DNA from: Streptomyces sp. DHE7-1
GTDB taxonomy: Bacteria > Actinomycetota > Actinomycetes > Streptomycetales > Streptomycetaceae
Direction: 5' to 3'
DNA: 64,000 nucleotides
Assembly (NCBI GenBank): GCA_016432725.1
Contig: JACJDG010000003.1
Location: 6,664,001 to 6,728,000 of the forward strand
In this document: piece after piece, positions 46,964-56,612 of the stretch
Layout of the letters: the number at the start of each line of letters is the position of its first letter
Position numbering within the stretch: the first letter of the stretch is position 1
The notes under the pieces: generated by a model
Seen by the model: the letters and a program-made list of their open reading frames with translations, nothing else
Told to the model about the DNA's origin: nothing
Database searches by the model: none
Made by a program: the position numbers and the translations under genes

Positions 46964-49039
46964 TCAGGCGTGCGTGGCGGCCAGCGACTCGCGGGCAGCG
47001 GCGGCGACGTTGTCGGGGGTGAAGCCGAACTCGGCGAACAGTGTGGTCGCGTCGGCGGAGGCACCGAAGTGTTCGAGGGAGACAATCCGACCTGCGTCGC
47101 CCACGAAGCGGTGCCAGGTCAGGCCGATGCCGGCCTCCACGGCGACCCGGGCCTTCACGGCCGGCGGCAGTACCCGCTCCCGGTAGGCGCGCGGCTGCTG
47201 CTCGAACCACTCCACGGACGGCATGGAGACCACGCGGGTGCCGATACCCTCGGCCTCCAGCCGCTCCCGGGCGGCGACGGCGAGCTGCACCTCGGAACCG
47301 GTCGCGATGATGATCACCTCCGGGGTCCCGGTCGACGACTCGCGCAGCACATAGCCGCCCTTGGCCGCGTCCTCGTTCGGCGCGTAGGCGGGCACGCCCT
47401 GGCGGGTGAGCGCGAGTCCGTGCGGGGCAGGGTCGGTGGCGTGCCTCTTCAGGATCTCGGCCCAGACGATCGCGGTCTCGTTGGCGTCCGCCGGGCGGAC
47501 GACGTTCAGGCCCGGGATCGCGCGCAGCGAGGCCAGGTGTTCGACCGGCTGGTGGGTCGGGCCGTCCTCGCCGAGACCGATGGAGTCGTGGGTCCAGACG
47601 TACGTCACCGGGAGCTGCATCAGGGCCGACATCCGCACGGCGTTGCGCATGTAGTCGGAGAACACCAGGAAGGTGCCGCCGTAGACGCGGGTGTTGCCGT
47701 GCAGGGCGATGCCGTTCATCTCGGCGGCCATCGAGAACTCGCGGATGCCGAAGTGGACGGTACGGCCGTACGGGTCCGCCTCGGGCAGCGGGTTGCCCAC
47801 GGGCAGGAAGGAGCTGCTCTTGTCGATGGTGGTGTTGTTCGACCCGGCGAGGTCGGCGGAACCGCCCCACAGCTCGGGCAGCACCGGGCCGAGGGCCTGC
47901 AGCACCTTGCCGGAGGCGGCTCGGGTGGCGACGGACTTGCCCTCCTCGAACACCGGCAGCGCGTCCTGCCAGCCCCCGGGCAGCTCGCCCTTGCTGATCC
48001 GGTCGAAGAGCAGCGCCCGCTCGGGGTGCGCGGCCCGCCACTCGGCGATGCGCTTGTCCCAGGCCGCGTGCGCCTCGGCGCCGCGGTCCAGGGCCCGCCG
48101 GGAGTGGTCGAGGACCTCGTCCGCGACCTCGAAGGTGCGCTCCGGGTCGAAGCCGAGGAGGCGCTTGGTGGCGGCGATCTCGTCCTCGCCGAGCGCGGAG
48201 CCGTGGGAGGCCTCGGTGTTCCGCGCGTTCGGGGCCGGCCAGGCGATGACCGTGCGCAGGGCGATGATGGAGGGCCGTCCGGTCTCGGCCCGTGCCGCCT
48301 CCAGCGCGGCGTGCAGCGCGGGGACGTCGACGTCGCCGTCGGCGGTGGGCGTGACGCGCTGGGTGTGCCAGCCGTAGGCCTCGTACCGCTTCAGCACGTC
48401 CTCGGAGAAGGCGGTGGCGGTGTCGCCCTCGATGGAGATGTGGTTGTCGTCGTAGACGAAGACCAGGTTGCCGAGCTTCTGGTGGCCGGCGAGGGAGGAG
48501 GCCTCGGCGGAGACGCCCTCCTGCAGGTCGCCGTCGGAGACGATCGCCCAGACGGTGTGGTCGAAGGGGGACTCGCCCTGCGGGGCGTCCGGGTCGAACA
48601 GGCCGCGCTCGTAGCGGGCGGCCATCGCCATGCCGACGGCGTTGGCCACGCCCTGGCCCAGCGGGCCGGTCGTGGTCTCGACACCGGCGGTGTGGCCGTA
48701 CTCCGGGTGACCGGGAGTCTTCGAGCCGTGCGTGCGGAACGCCTTCAGATCGTCCAGCTCCAGCTCGTAGCCGGCGAGGAAGAGCTGGGTGTACAGCGTC
48801 AGCGAGGTGTGGCCGGGGGAGAGCACGAAGCGGTCACGACCGGTCCACTCCGGGTCGGCAGGGTCATGACGCATCACCTTTTGAAAGATCGTGTACGCGA
48901 CAGGCGCCAGGCTCATCGCGGTGCCGGGGTGTCCGTTGCCGACCTTCTGCACCGCGTCCGCGGCGAGAAGCCTGGCGGTGTCCACGGCGCGACGGTCGAG
49001 ATCGGTCCACTCGAAGCCTTCGGGTGTCTGCGTACTCAT
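46964..49039 (-). CDS. tkt: Transketolase
   Basis: 691 residues from ATG 49039, with GAGGAC upstream. It is a thiamine-diphosphate enzyme transferring two-carbon units in the non-oxidative pentose-phosphate branch. It shows the GNGHPGTAMSLAP opening, the ThDP motif AIVSDGDLQEGVSAEASSLA with DDNHISIEGDT, and the transketolase signature TYVWTHDSIGLGEDGPTHQP. It is the promoter-proximal gene of the six-gene run, and the AT-rich gap at 49040-49176 should hold its promoter. Confidence 0.94.
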   Translation of the reverse strand: MSTQTPEGFEWTDLDRRAVDTARLLAADAVQKVGNGHPGTAMSLAPVAYTIFQKVMRHDPADPEWTGRDRFVLSPGHTSLTLYTQLFLAGYELELDDLKAFRTHGSKTPGHPEYGHTAGVETTTGPLGQGVANAVGMAMAARYERGLFDPDAPQGESPFDHTVWAIVSDGDLQEGVSAEASSLAGHQKLGNLVFVYDDNHISIEGDTATAFSEDVLKRYEAYGWHTQRVTPTADGDVDVPALHAALEAARAETGRPSIIALRTVIAWPAPNARNTEASHGSALGEDEIAATKRLLGFDPERTFEVADEVLDHSRRALDRGAEAHAAWDKRIAEWRAAHPERALLFDRISKGELPGGWQDALPVFEEGKSVATRAASGKVLQALGPVLPELWGGSADLAGSNNTTIDKSSSFLPVGNPLPEADPYGRTVHFGIREFSMAAEMNGIALHGNTRVYGGTFLVFSDYMRNAVRMSALMQLPVTYVWTHDSIGLGEDGPTHQPVEHLASLRAIPGLNVVRPADANETAIVWAEILKRHATDPAPHGLALTRQGVPAYAPNEDAAKGGYVLRESSTGTPEVIIIATGSEVQLAVAARERLEAEGIGTRVVSMPSVEWFEQQPRAYRERVLPPAVKARVAVEAGIGLTWHRFVGDAGRIVSLEHFGASADATTLFAEFGFTPDNVAAAARESLAATHA

Positions 49040-49092
49040 CTTCAAGAAGTCCTCATTCTATGCGGAGTAGCTGGCCTGACGCGTTCAAATCT

Positions 49093-49107
49093 AAAAGTCT
49101 GACTTTT
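49093..49107. promoter_or_regulatory. AAAAGT-CTG-ACTTTT inverted repeat upstream of tkt
   Basis: A perfect 6-bp-arm inverted repeat with a 3-nt centre sits in the unusually AT-rich gap between tkt (minus) and the AraC-type gene (plus). An operator of the divergent AraC regulator is plausible, but a chance AT-rich palindrome cannot be excluded. Confidence 0.4.
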
Positions 49108-49176
49108 TCGAGGAAAGGTCGGGGTGTGTCAGCCTGTGGTGAATCTGGGACAGTGATCGCGCGAGCAGAACGGCAC

Positions 49177-50100
49177 ATGAAGAACATGGCGGACGAAACA
49201 CCCCGAGCCAAGGGTGAGGGCGACCAGGACGTGGACGGCGACGCGATCAGAACCTTCCCCTTCCCGGCGGACCTGGCCGTCGGGGGCGTCGGTATGCAGA
49301 TCGGCCCCATGGAGGGCGACCGCACCTGGCACGCCGACGCCCCGCTGCACCGCGTCCACCGCATCGACTTCCACGTGGTCATGCTCTTCGCCGACGGCCC
49401 CGTGCGCCACATGGTCGACTTCGCCGAGTACCGGGCCGGGGCCGGGGACCTGCTGTGGATCCGCCCCGGGCAGGTCCACCGCTTCGCCCGGAGCAGCGAG
49501 TACCGCGGAACCGTCCTGACCATGCAGCCCGGCTTCCTGCCCCGCGCCACCGTCGAGGCCACCGGCCTGTACCGCTACGACCTGCCGCCGCTGCTGCACC
49601 CCGGACCGGAGCAGCTCGCCGCGCTCCGGGCCGCGCTCCAGCAGCTCCGCCGCGAGTACGAGGACACCGCGACGCTTCCGCTCAGCCTGCACACGGCCGT
49701 CCTGCGGCACACCCTGACGGCGTTCCTGCTGCGCCTCGCCCACCTCGCCGCCAGCTCGGCCGAGGCGCCACGGCGGCCGGCGGACAGCACCTTCACGCTC
49801 TTCCGGGACGCGGTCGAGCAGGGCTTCGCCACCCAGCACAGCGTCAGCGCCTACGCGGACGCGCTCGGCTACTCCCGCCGCACGCTCGTCCGCGCGGTCC
49901 GCGCGGCCACCGGCGAGACGCCGAAGGGGTTCATCGACAAGCGGGTCGTCCTGGAGGCCAAGCGGCTGCTCGCCCACACGGACCTGCCGATCGGCCGTGT
50001 CGGGGCGGCCGTGGGCTTTCCCGACGCGGCCAACTTCTCCAAGTTCTTCCAGCTCCACACGGGCGTCACACCGGTCGCGTTCCGGGCCGAACTGCATTGA
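49177..50100 (+). CDS. AraC-family transcriptional regulator
   Basis: 307 residues from ATG 49177 (ATG 49186 is also possible). The N-terminal AraC-binding cupin carries RIDFHVVMLFADGPVRHMVD and GDLLWIRPGQVHRFARSSEY. The C-terminal double HTH carries SVSAYADALGYSRRTLVRAV and LPIGRVGAAVGFPDAANFSK, ending TPVAFRAELH. It is divergent from the tkt-led pentose-phosphate operon, so it may regulate that operon or only itself. The repeat at 49093-49107 is the obvious test site. Confidence 0.85.
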   Translation: MKNMADETPRAKGEGDQDVDGDAIRTFPFPADLAVGGVGMQIGPMEGDRTWHADAPLHRVHRIDFHVVMLFADGPVRHMVDFAEYRAGAGDLLWIRPGQVHRFARSSEYRGTVLTMQPGFLPRATVEATGLYRYDLPPLLHPGPEQLAALRAALQQLRREYEDTATLPLSLHTAVLRHTLTAFLLRLAHLAASSAEAPRRPADSTFTLFRDAVEQGFATQHSVSAYADALGYSRRTLVRAVRAATGETPKGFIDKRVVLEAKRLLAHTDLPIGRVGAAVGFPDAANFSKFFQLHTGVTPVAFRAELH

Positions 50101-50294
50101 TGTCCCGACAACTTGAAGTCCCGGGCCAAGGGGCTGCACGGCGGCGATGATGCCCTGGTAGTCCGGCGGGAGCGCATCCTCCTCCCCGGAGGATCACTGC
50201 CCGCACCACCGCATCGGATGGACTCGGTGCGCTCCACTCGGTGGGCGTGCTGCGCAGGGCATGACGGTTGAAGACAGGTGGCGGAGCAGCTCTC

Positions 50295-51808
50295 TCAGGT
50301 GGTGAGCAGTTCGGCGATCTCATGGGCGAGCTCCGGCCCGAGCGAGCCCCAGCCATCCTTGTAGCCGTACACACTCCCCAGGGTGCGGGCGTCGTAGTCG
50401 CCGTTCAGGATGTCTATGTCGGTGGGGGTGATGAGCGACGGGTGGGGACGCCGACGGCGCCCGAGACCTTGAGCAACTCCCGGCGCAGGGTGCGCAGGTA
50501 CGTCGCGGCCCGGATGGCCTTCGAGGGCGCGTCGATGCCGCGCGCCAGCCACGGGTTCTGGGTGGCGATGCCGGTGGGGCACTTGTCGGTGTGGCACTTC
50601 TGGGCCTGGATGCAGCCGATGGACAGCATCGCCTCACGGCCCACGTTGATCATGTCGACGCCGAGGGCGAACGCGACGACGGCGTTCTCGGGCAGGCCGA
50701 GCTTGCCGGAGCCGATGAAGGTGATGTCGTCGGTCAGGCCCCGCTCGGCGAACACGCCGTAGACGCGGGAGAAACCCACGCGGAACGGCAGGGACACCGA
50801 GTCGGCGAAGATCAGGGGAGCCGCCCCAGTGCCGCCCTCGCCACCGTCGACGGTCACGAAGTCGACCCCTCGCTCACCCCGCTCCATCAGCGTGGCGAGT
50901 TCCTCCCAGAAGTCCATCTCCCCGATGGCGCTCTTGATCCCGACCGGCAATCCGGTCTCCGCGGCCAACAGTTCCACGAAGTCGAGCATCGAGTCCACGT
51001 CGTGGAACGCTGTGTGCCGCGAAGGCGAAGCGCAGTCCTTGCCTGCAGGAATGCCGCGGATCGCGGCTATCTCGTCGGTCACCTTCGCGCCCGGCAGCAT
51101 GCCGCCGAGCCCCGGCTTCGCGCCCTGCGAGAGCTTGATCTCGATTGCCTTGACGGGCGCGCCCGCGACCAAGGACTTGAGCTTGTCGAGGTTGAACGTC
51201 CCGTCCTCGTTGCGGCAGCCGAAGTACGACGTACCGATCTGGAGGACAAGGTCCCCGCCGTTGAGGTGGTAGGGCGACAGGCCGCCCTCGCCGGTGTTGT
51301 GCATCGTCCCGGCCAGCGCCGCGCCCTTGTTGAGCGCCGTGACGGCCGCGCCGGACAGCGAGCCGAAGCTCATCGCCGAGATGTTGACGACGCTCGCCGG
51401 GCGGAACGCCTTCGCGCGGCCGCGCGGTCCGCCGAGCTCCTTGGCCGAGGGCAACGCCGCTTGTGGGTCGCTCAGATCGGGCAGCGCACCGGCGAACGTA
51501 CGCTGCTTCACGTATGCATGACCCTGCACGTGCTCGATGTCATTGTCGGTGCCGAACCCGAAGTAGTTGTTCTCCCCCTTCGCCGACGTGTAGATCCAGC
51601 TGCGCTGGTCACGGCTGAAGGGACGCTCCTCGTCGTTGGACGTCACGATGTACTGCCGTAGCTCGGGGCCGATCGTCTCCAGCACATACCTGGCGTGTCC
51701 CACCAGGGGGAAGTTCCTCAGCAGCGCGTGCTTCTTCTGCACGAGGTCGCGGGCGGCCACCAGCGCCAACCCTGTGGCGGCTGCCGCACCTATGCTCCGA
51801 GCACGCAT
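50295..51808 (-). CDS. FMN-binding glutamate-synthase-like membrane protein (one apparent frameshift)
   Basis: About 504 residues. An N-terminal span (RSIGAAAATGLALVAARDLV) precedes a GltB-like FMN barrel with VVNISAMSFGSLSGAAVTAL, GTMHNTGEGGLSPYH, VTVDGGEGGTGAAPLIFADS and the cluster-binding Cys region CIQAQKCHTDKCPTGIA. The amidotransferase domain of true glutamate synthase is absent, so it is a stand-alone GOGAT-like oxidoreductase of unknown substrate. The frame breaks at the four-G run 50444-50447; the repair gives PHPSLITPTDIDILNGDYDA and the stop at 50295. Upstream of ATG 51808 there is GAGGAGAGG. Confidence 0.85.
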
Positions 51809-51962
51809 CACAATCGTTCCTCTCCTCGACCGGCCGAACCTCACGCTGACCATCTACCCCGCGCCGCGGAAATGCCACGCGATGCCGGAGGCCCGAGGGC
51901 ACCGCCCCTGCGGGAGGGCCGCCGCGCGGCCAGTACGGGGGTCGGGCCGTGCCGCGGGCGGG

Positions 51963-53648
51963 TCAGAGCGCCGAGTCGAGGTGCCCGAGGTGCTCGATGA
52001 GGTTCATGTTCTCGGCGTAGTCCACCGGGCAGTTGATGATCGACACGCCCGGGTCTGCCAGTGCCTCACGGAGCGTCGGCAGCAGGTCCCCAGCGGACTC
52101 GATGTGGTAGCCCTTCGCGCCGAAGCTGCGGGCGTACTGGACGATGTCCGGGTTGCCGAAGTCGGTGTTGGAGTTTTCCCCGACCTCCAGGTCCATCTTC
52201 CACTTGATGAGCCCGTAGCCGTTGTCCTCCCAGATCAGCACGGTCAGCGGAATGTTCTCACGGACCGCCGTCTCGATCTCCTGGGAGTGCATGAGGAACG
52301 AGCCGTCGCCGACCGCCGCCAGCACCTTCGTCTGCGGCCTGGCGAGCTGAACCGCGAGCGCGCCGGGCAGCGAGAAGCCCATGGTGGACAAGCCGTTGGA
52401 GATGAGGCAGGTGTTCGGCGCGTATGTCGGGTAGAGCCGGGCCATCCACATCTTCAGCGCGCCGGTGTCGACCAGCACGATGTCGTCGCGACCGAGCGCG
52501 GCGCGGGTGTCGGCGACGACCCGCTGCGGGGCGAGCGGGTAGCGCTCGTCCGCGGCGCCCTGCTCGAGTTCCTTGGCCAGCAGCGCGCGGGTGGCCATGG
52601 TGTCCTCGTCGTCGATGGTCCAGCGCAGGCCGTCGAGTTCGGTGGCCAGGGCGTCGAGGGAGGCCGAAATGTCGCCGATGATGCCGACGTCGACCGAGTA
52701 GCTGTCGTCCACCTCCGCCGGGACGCGGTGGATGTGGACGATCTTCTTGTCACCGTCCGGGTTTATCCGGGACGGGTCGAACTCCTGCAGCTCGTAGCCG
52801 ACGGCGATGACGACGTCGGCCTCCTCGAACCCGAAGTTGGTGTAGTCGCGCCGCATGAAGCCGAACGTGCCGGTTGCGCACGGGTGGTCGTCGGGCAGGA
52901 CGCCCTTGCCGTGGAAGGTGGTCGCCGTCGACACGTCGAGTGCGGTGGCGAACGCCGTCAGCGACTCCGCGGCGCCGCCGCGCGCCGCGCCGTGTCCGGC
53001 GAGGATCACCGGCCGGCGGGCCTCCCGCAGCAGCTCCACCGCTCGCTTGATCTGCTTCGGGGACGGTGCCTCGGGCTGTACGACGTTCCTGCGCAGCGGG
53101 CGCAGGTCCGAGCCGTCCGTCGCCGCGTCGACGTCCTCGGGCACGGCGAGATAGACGGCGCCGGGCCGCTCGGACTCCGCGGTCTTGAACGCGCGCCGCA
53201 CCATCTCGGGGATGGCCTGGGTGGCCGGGACCTCCGCCGACCACTTCGTGACCGGGGCGAACATGCTCACCAGGTCCACGAACTGGTGGGACTCCTTGTA
53301 GTTGCGCTCCTTGCCGACCTGCGCGGTGATCGCGACGACGGGCGTGCTGTTCGTCATGGCGTCGGCCACGCCCAGCATCAGGTTGATCGCGCCGGGCCCC
53401 AGCGTCGCCGACATCACCCCCGCCGAGCCGGTGAGCCGGCCGTGCATCTCCGCCATGAAAGACGCGGCCTGCTCGTGGCGGGTGAGGACGTAGCGGATCT
53501 TCTCCGAGCGGGCGAGGGCGTTGGTGAAACGGATGTTCTCCTCGCCGGGTACGCCGAACACCACCTCGACGCCCTCGTTCTCCAGGCAGCGAACCAGGAG
53601 TTCGGCCGCTCCGTCGGGGGTCTGCTTCCCGTGCTCGGCGTCGCTCAC
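51963..53648 (-). CDS. ThDP-dependent acetolactate-synthase-like enzyme (AlsS type)
   Basis: 561 residues from GTG 53648, with AGGAGAGG upstream. The ThDP activating Glu is in VVFGVPGEENIRF, the central FAD-like domain follows, and the ThDP motif is AVGDGSFLMHSQEIETAVRE ... EDNGYGLIKWK. Its size and motifs fit catabolic acetolactate synthase or a close relative that condenses or decarboxylates 2-keto acids. No regulatory subunit (ilvN) or ilvC is adjacent, so a biosynthetic ILV role is not supported. It lies 154 bp upstream of the FMN protein on the same strand. Confidence 0.85.
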   Translation of the reverse strand: MSDAEHGKQTPDGAAELLVRCLENEGVEVVFGVPGEENIRFTNALARSEKIRYVLTRHEQAASFMAEMHGRLTGSAGVMSATLGPGAINLMLGVADAMTNSTPVVAITAQVGKERNYKESHQFVDLVSMFAPVTKWSAEVPATQAIPEMVRRAFKTAESERPGAVYLAVPEDVDAATDGSDLRPLRRNVVQPEAPSPKQIKRAVELLREARRPVILAGHGAARGGAAESLTAFATALDVSTATTFHGKGVLPDDHPCATGTFGFMRRDYTNFGFEEADVVIAVGYELQEFDPSRINPDGDKKIVHIHRVPAEVDDSYSVDVGIIGDISASLDALATELDGLRWTIDDEDTMATRALLAKELEQGAADERYPLAPQRVVADTRAALGRDDIVLVDTGALKMWMARLYPTYAPNTCLISNGLSTMGFSLPGALAVQLARPQTKVLAAVGDGSFLMHSQEIETAVRENIPLTVLIWEDNGYGLIKWKMDLEVGENSNTDFGNPDIVQYARSFGAKGYHIESAGDLLPTLREALADPGVSIINCPVDYAENMNLIEHLGHLDSAL

Positions 53649-53704
53649 GCTGATCGTGTCCTCTCCTGAGTTCTGGCCGCGCCAATGGGCGGGCCGGTCA
53701 GACG

Positions 53705-53911
53705 TCTACCCCGGTCGGCCGCACTCACAAGCTCACCTCGGACCAGAAGGAAGCCGACCACGTCCTCGCGATCGGACGGGCACCGGTCGAGCACGGCTTC
53801 GCCCATCTCAAGAACTGGCGGATCCTCCTCAAGCTCCGCACCGATCCCGCCCGCGCCTCCCGCCTCCTGCGCGCTCTGCTCGTCCTGGCGAACATCGAAA
53901 TCAACCGCTGA
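53705..53911 (+). pseudogene. 3' fragment of an IS5-type DDE transposase
   Basis: The last 65 or so codons of a transposase: TSDQKEADHVLAIGRAPVEH then GFAHLKNWRILLKLRTDPAR and LLRALLVLANIEINR, stop at 53911. The E in APVEHGFAHLKNWR is the catalytic Glu of the DDE triad; the earlier part is missing. The remaining 200 bp up to the next gene include a short inverted repeat (TTGAACT / ACTTCAA near 53983-53999) that could be from the IS end. Confidence 0.7.
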
Positions 53912-54113
53912 CAGATGATCTCCTTCGCGGACTCCCGTCCATGACCAGCGTGAGCATGTGGAGAACCGGTCACATCAGCCCTTTGAACTGCGACTTCAAG
54001 TTGGCGGAGGCTCACTGTCCCGCGGCCCCGGCCCCGCCGGCCGGCCGCCCCGCCGCGCCGCGGGGCGCCCGCCTACGATGCGCGGGGAGCCGCACGGAGG
54101 GCAGGGTGAGGGC

Positions 54114-54842
54114 ATGGGAAGCCGGGCCACGGCACTGGTGGTGCAGAACGGTCCGAACGGCGGGCCCGGCCGGTGGGCCGGCTGGCTGGCCGAGGGCGGC
54201 GTCGACGTGGACGTGGTGCGCGCGGACACCGGGCAGGCACTGCCGGACCGGTTGGAGCACGCGGCGCTGATCGTGCTCGGCGGCGGCTACCTGCCCGACG
54301 ACGACACCCGGGCGCCGTGGCTGCCGCGGACCCGCTCGCTGATGGGCCAGGCGCTGGAACGCGACGTGCCGGTCTTCGGTATCTGCCTCGGCGGGCAGAT
54401 GCTGGCGCATGTGGCGGGCGGCGAGGTGCGGGGCGAGTACGGCGAGCCCGAGTTCGGCACCACGGTGCTGACCCTGCTCGCGCCGGCGGCGCGGGACCCG
54501 CTGTTCGGCGGGCTGCCCGAGCGTCCGACGGCGGTCGAGAACCATGTGGACGCGATCGTGCGGCTGCCGTCCGGGGCCAGCCCGCTGGCGCGCAGCGAGC
54601 GCTGCCCCCACCAGGCCTTCCGCCTCGGCCGGTCGGCGTGGGGCGTGCAGTTCCACCCCGAGGCGGACCCCGAGCAGATGGCGCGCTGGCCGGCGGAGCG
54701 CCTGTCCCGGCACGGCGTCGACCGGGACGAACTGCTCCGGGCGGCCCGCTCGGCCGATCCCGCCGCCGCCCCGGTGTGGCGCGCGGTGGCGCTGCGCTTC
54801 GCGCGGCTGGTGCGGGAGCGCCCCGCGCCGGCGGCCGGCTGA
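54114..54842 (+). CDS. Class I glutamine amidotransferase (GuaA/YfeJ-like)
   Basis: 242 residues from ATG 54114, with GGAGGG and GTGAGGG upstream. The nucleophile elbow FGICLGGQMLAHVAGG and the His-Glu dyad WGVQFHPEADPEQM complete the catalytic triad. A stand-alone protein of this size may transfer ammonia in an unknown pathway or hydrolyse gamma-glutamyl compounds. It shows no synthetase domain. A strong bidirectional hairpin follows. Confidence 0.85.
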   Translation: MGSRATALVVQNGPNGGPGRWAGWLAEGGVDVDVVRADTGQALPDRLEHAALIVLGGGYLPDDDTRAPWLPRTRSLMGQALERDVPVFGICLGGQMLAHVAGGEVRGEYGEPEFGTTVLTLLAPAARDPLFGGLPERPTAVENHVDAIVRLPSGASPLARSERCPHQAFRLGRSAWGVQFHPEADPEQMARWPAERLSRHGVDRDELLRAARSADPAAAPVWRAVALRFARLVRERPAPAAG

Positions 54843-54846
54843 CGGC

Positions 54847-54885
54847 GCCCGGGCCCGTGACCGGTGTGCGGTCACGGGCCCGGGC
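54847..54885. terminator. 17-bp perfect bidirectional hairpin
   Basis: GCCCGGGCCCGTGACCG (54847-54863) pairs perfectly with 54869-54885 around 5 nt, between the convergent amidotransferase and GH16-CBM6 genes. Confidence 0.8.
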
Positions 54886-54899
54886 GTGCGGTCACCTCG

Positions 54900-56301
54900 T
54901 CAGTGACCGAAGTCGAACCAGTTGACGTTCACGAAGTCGGCCGGCTGGCCGCTGGTGAAGGTCAGATAGACGTCGTGCGTGCCGGTCACCCCGGTGATGT
55001 TCGCCGGGACGGTGCGCCACGACTGCCAGCCGCCGGTGTTGGCCAGCGCGAAGCTGCCGATCGGGCGTTGCTCCGGCTGTCCAGCCGCACCTCCACCAGT
55101 CCGCTCACTCCGGCCGCGGCCCCGCTCGCCACCCGGGCGTAGAACTGCTTGGCCGCGGTGGAACCGAACTTGACGCCCTTGTACAGCGCCCAGTCGCCGT
55201 TGGCGAGGGAACCGAGGTCCTGTCCGCCGCCGGAGTCGGTGGTGGACTCGGGGACCACGCCGGACTGGCTGTCGTAGGACTCGGCCTGGATGGCGCTGTA
55301 GGCGTCCCGGTTGCCGGAGGGCGGGGGAGTGGTGCCGCCACCGCCGCCGCCCGACGACTGCAGAACCTGCACGTAGTCGACGGTCATCGGGTGGTTCGGC
55401 TCGGTGCCGCCGTCGGGTCCGCCGCCGAAGGCCCCCGGGAAGCCGCCGCCCATCGCCACGTTGAGGATGACGAAGTAGCCGTGGTTGGTGGCGTTGGCCC
55501 AGGTGGTCGCGTCGACCTGGTTGGCCTTCACGGTGTGGAAGTTGACGCCGTCGAGGTAGAAGCGGATCTCCTCGGGGCTGGTCGAGCGGTCCCACTCCAT
55601 CGAGTAGGTGTGGAAGCCGGCCTGACAGGTGGTGCCGGCGCAGGACGTGGAGTTGCCGATGCCGGAGGTCTCGTTGCAGGGGCCGCCCGGGTTGGTGCCG
55701 CAGTGCATGGTCGACCAGTCGGTGTTGAGCCCCTGGACGTTCTCCATGATGTCCAGCTCGCCGACGCCCGGCCAGTTCTGGTAGTTGCCGCGGAACGGGG
55801 AGCCGAGCATCCAGAACGCCGGCCAGTAGCCCTTGGCCGCGGCGCCGGTGACGTTGGGCATCTGGATGCGGGCCTGCACCCGCAGCTTGCCGCCGGACGG
55901 GGGCTGGAAGTCGGTGCGCGTGGTCTCGATGCGGCCCGAGGTCCAGCGGCCGGAGGCGTCGCGGCGCGGGGTGATGAGCAGGTTGCCGCTGCCGTCCAGC
56001 GCCACGTTGCTGGTGCTGGAGGTCATCGTCTCGACTTCGCCGGTGCCCCAGTTGGCGGCGCCGCCCGGGTACGAGGTCCCGGTGTCGTACTGCCAGTTGG
56101 AAGTGTTGACACCGGAGCCGGCCGAGCCGTTGAAGTCGTCCAGGAAGACCTGGGTCCAGCCGGACGGCGGGGTGGGGCGGACGCGCTCGCCGGGGCGGTG
56201 GCGGCCGTCGCGACCGCCGTGGCCAGACCGACCGTCGCGACGACCGCGACCAGCGTGCGGCGCAGCAGCCGGGGTCTGGACGTGCCGGAGGAATCGCTCA
56301 T
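54900..56301 (-). CDS. Secreted GH16 endo-beta-1,3-glucanase with CBM6 (two apparent frameshifts)
   Basis: About 467 residues. After a Sec/Tat-like signal peptide (RRTLVAVVATVGLATAVATA) comes the GH16 domain (about 45-285), with the catalytic motif GVGELDIMENVQGLN and KGYWPAFWMLGSPFRGNYQN. A Gly/Pro linker leads to a CBM6 (about 305-467; YSAIQAESYDSQSGV, ANGDWALYKGVKFG, DFVNVNWFDFGH). Breaks are at the four-G run 56169-56172 (mature N-terminus APPPPSGWTQVFLDDFNG) and at 55075-55076. It degrades laminarin-type glucan outside the cell. Two LacI-type operators sit just upstream, so it is probably glucan- or cellobiose-induced. Confidence 0.87.
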
Positions 56302-56346
56302 GGGGGAGAGCCTCTCGGGTACGGAAGGGACGTGCGGGGAGATCCT

Positions 56347-56382
56347 TGGAAGCGCTCCCACGATGTGCTGAGAGCGCTCTCA
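56347..56382 (-). promoter_or_regulatory. Two CebR-like LacI-family operators upstream of GH16-CBM6
   Basis: On the minus strand TGGGAGCGCTTCCA (56347-56360) is one base off the CebR palindrome TGGGAGCGCTCCCA. TGAGAGCGCTCTCA (56369-56382) is a perfect 14-bp palindrome of the same class. They lie 45-80 nt before the GH16 start, and no LacI gene is nearby. CebR itself or a relative elsewhere would bind. Confidence 0.75.
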
Positions 56383-56612
56383 GGGTGTCGCCAATGTGCT
56401 CCCCGGTGCGGCGGTCGTCAAGAGTTAAAGCAGAGAAACTCCTTTACCGGCAGGGGAGTTCATGCCATGAAGTCACCCGTACCGGAGCAGAGCGCGCCGC
56501 CGCGGCGGGCTCCGGCGGTGCGCGCGGCAGTGGTGACACCGCCGGTTCACCGGTCCCGGCCCACGGTGCGGGGCCTTTCCCGCCGCGCGTTCCGATGTGC
56601 GAGGGTGCAGGC

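Noticed and set aside
46004..49102. Plus-strand frame of about 1030 codons across tal and tkt
   Set aside because: It is the mirror of two confidently identified enzymes and has no recognisable fold.
50101..50294. Short frames between the AraC gene and the FMN protein
   Set aside because: No start, ribosome site or protein-like composition. Only an 11-base match (AACTTGAAGTC) to the IS remnant area at 53990 was noticed, which is too short to interpret.
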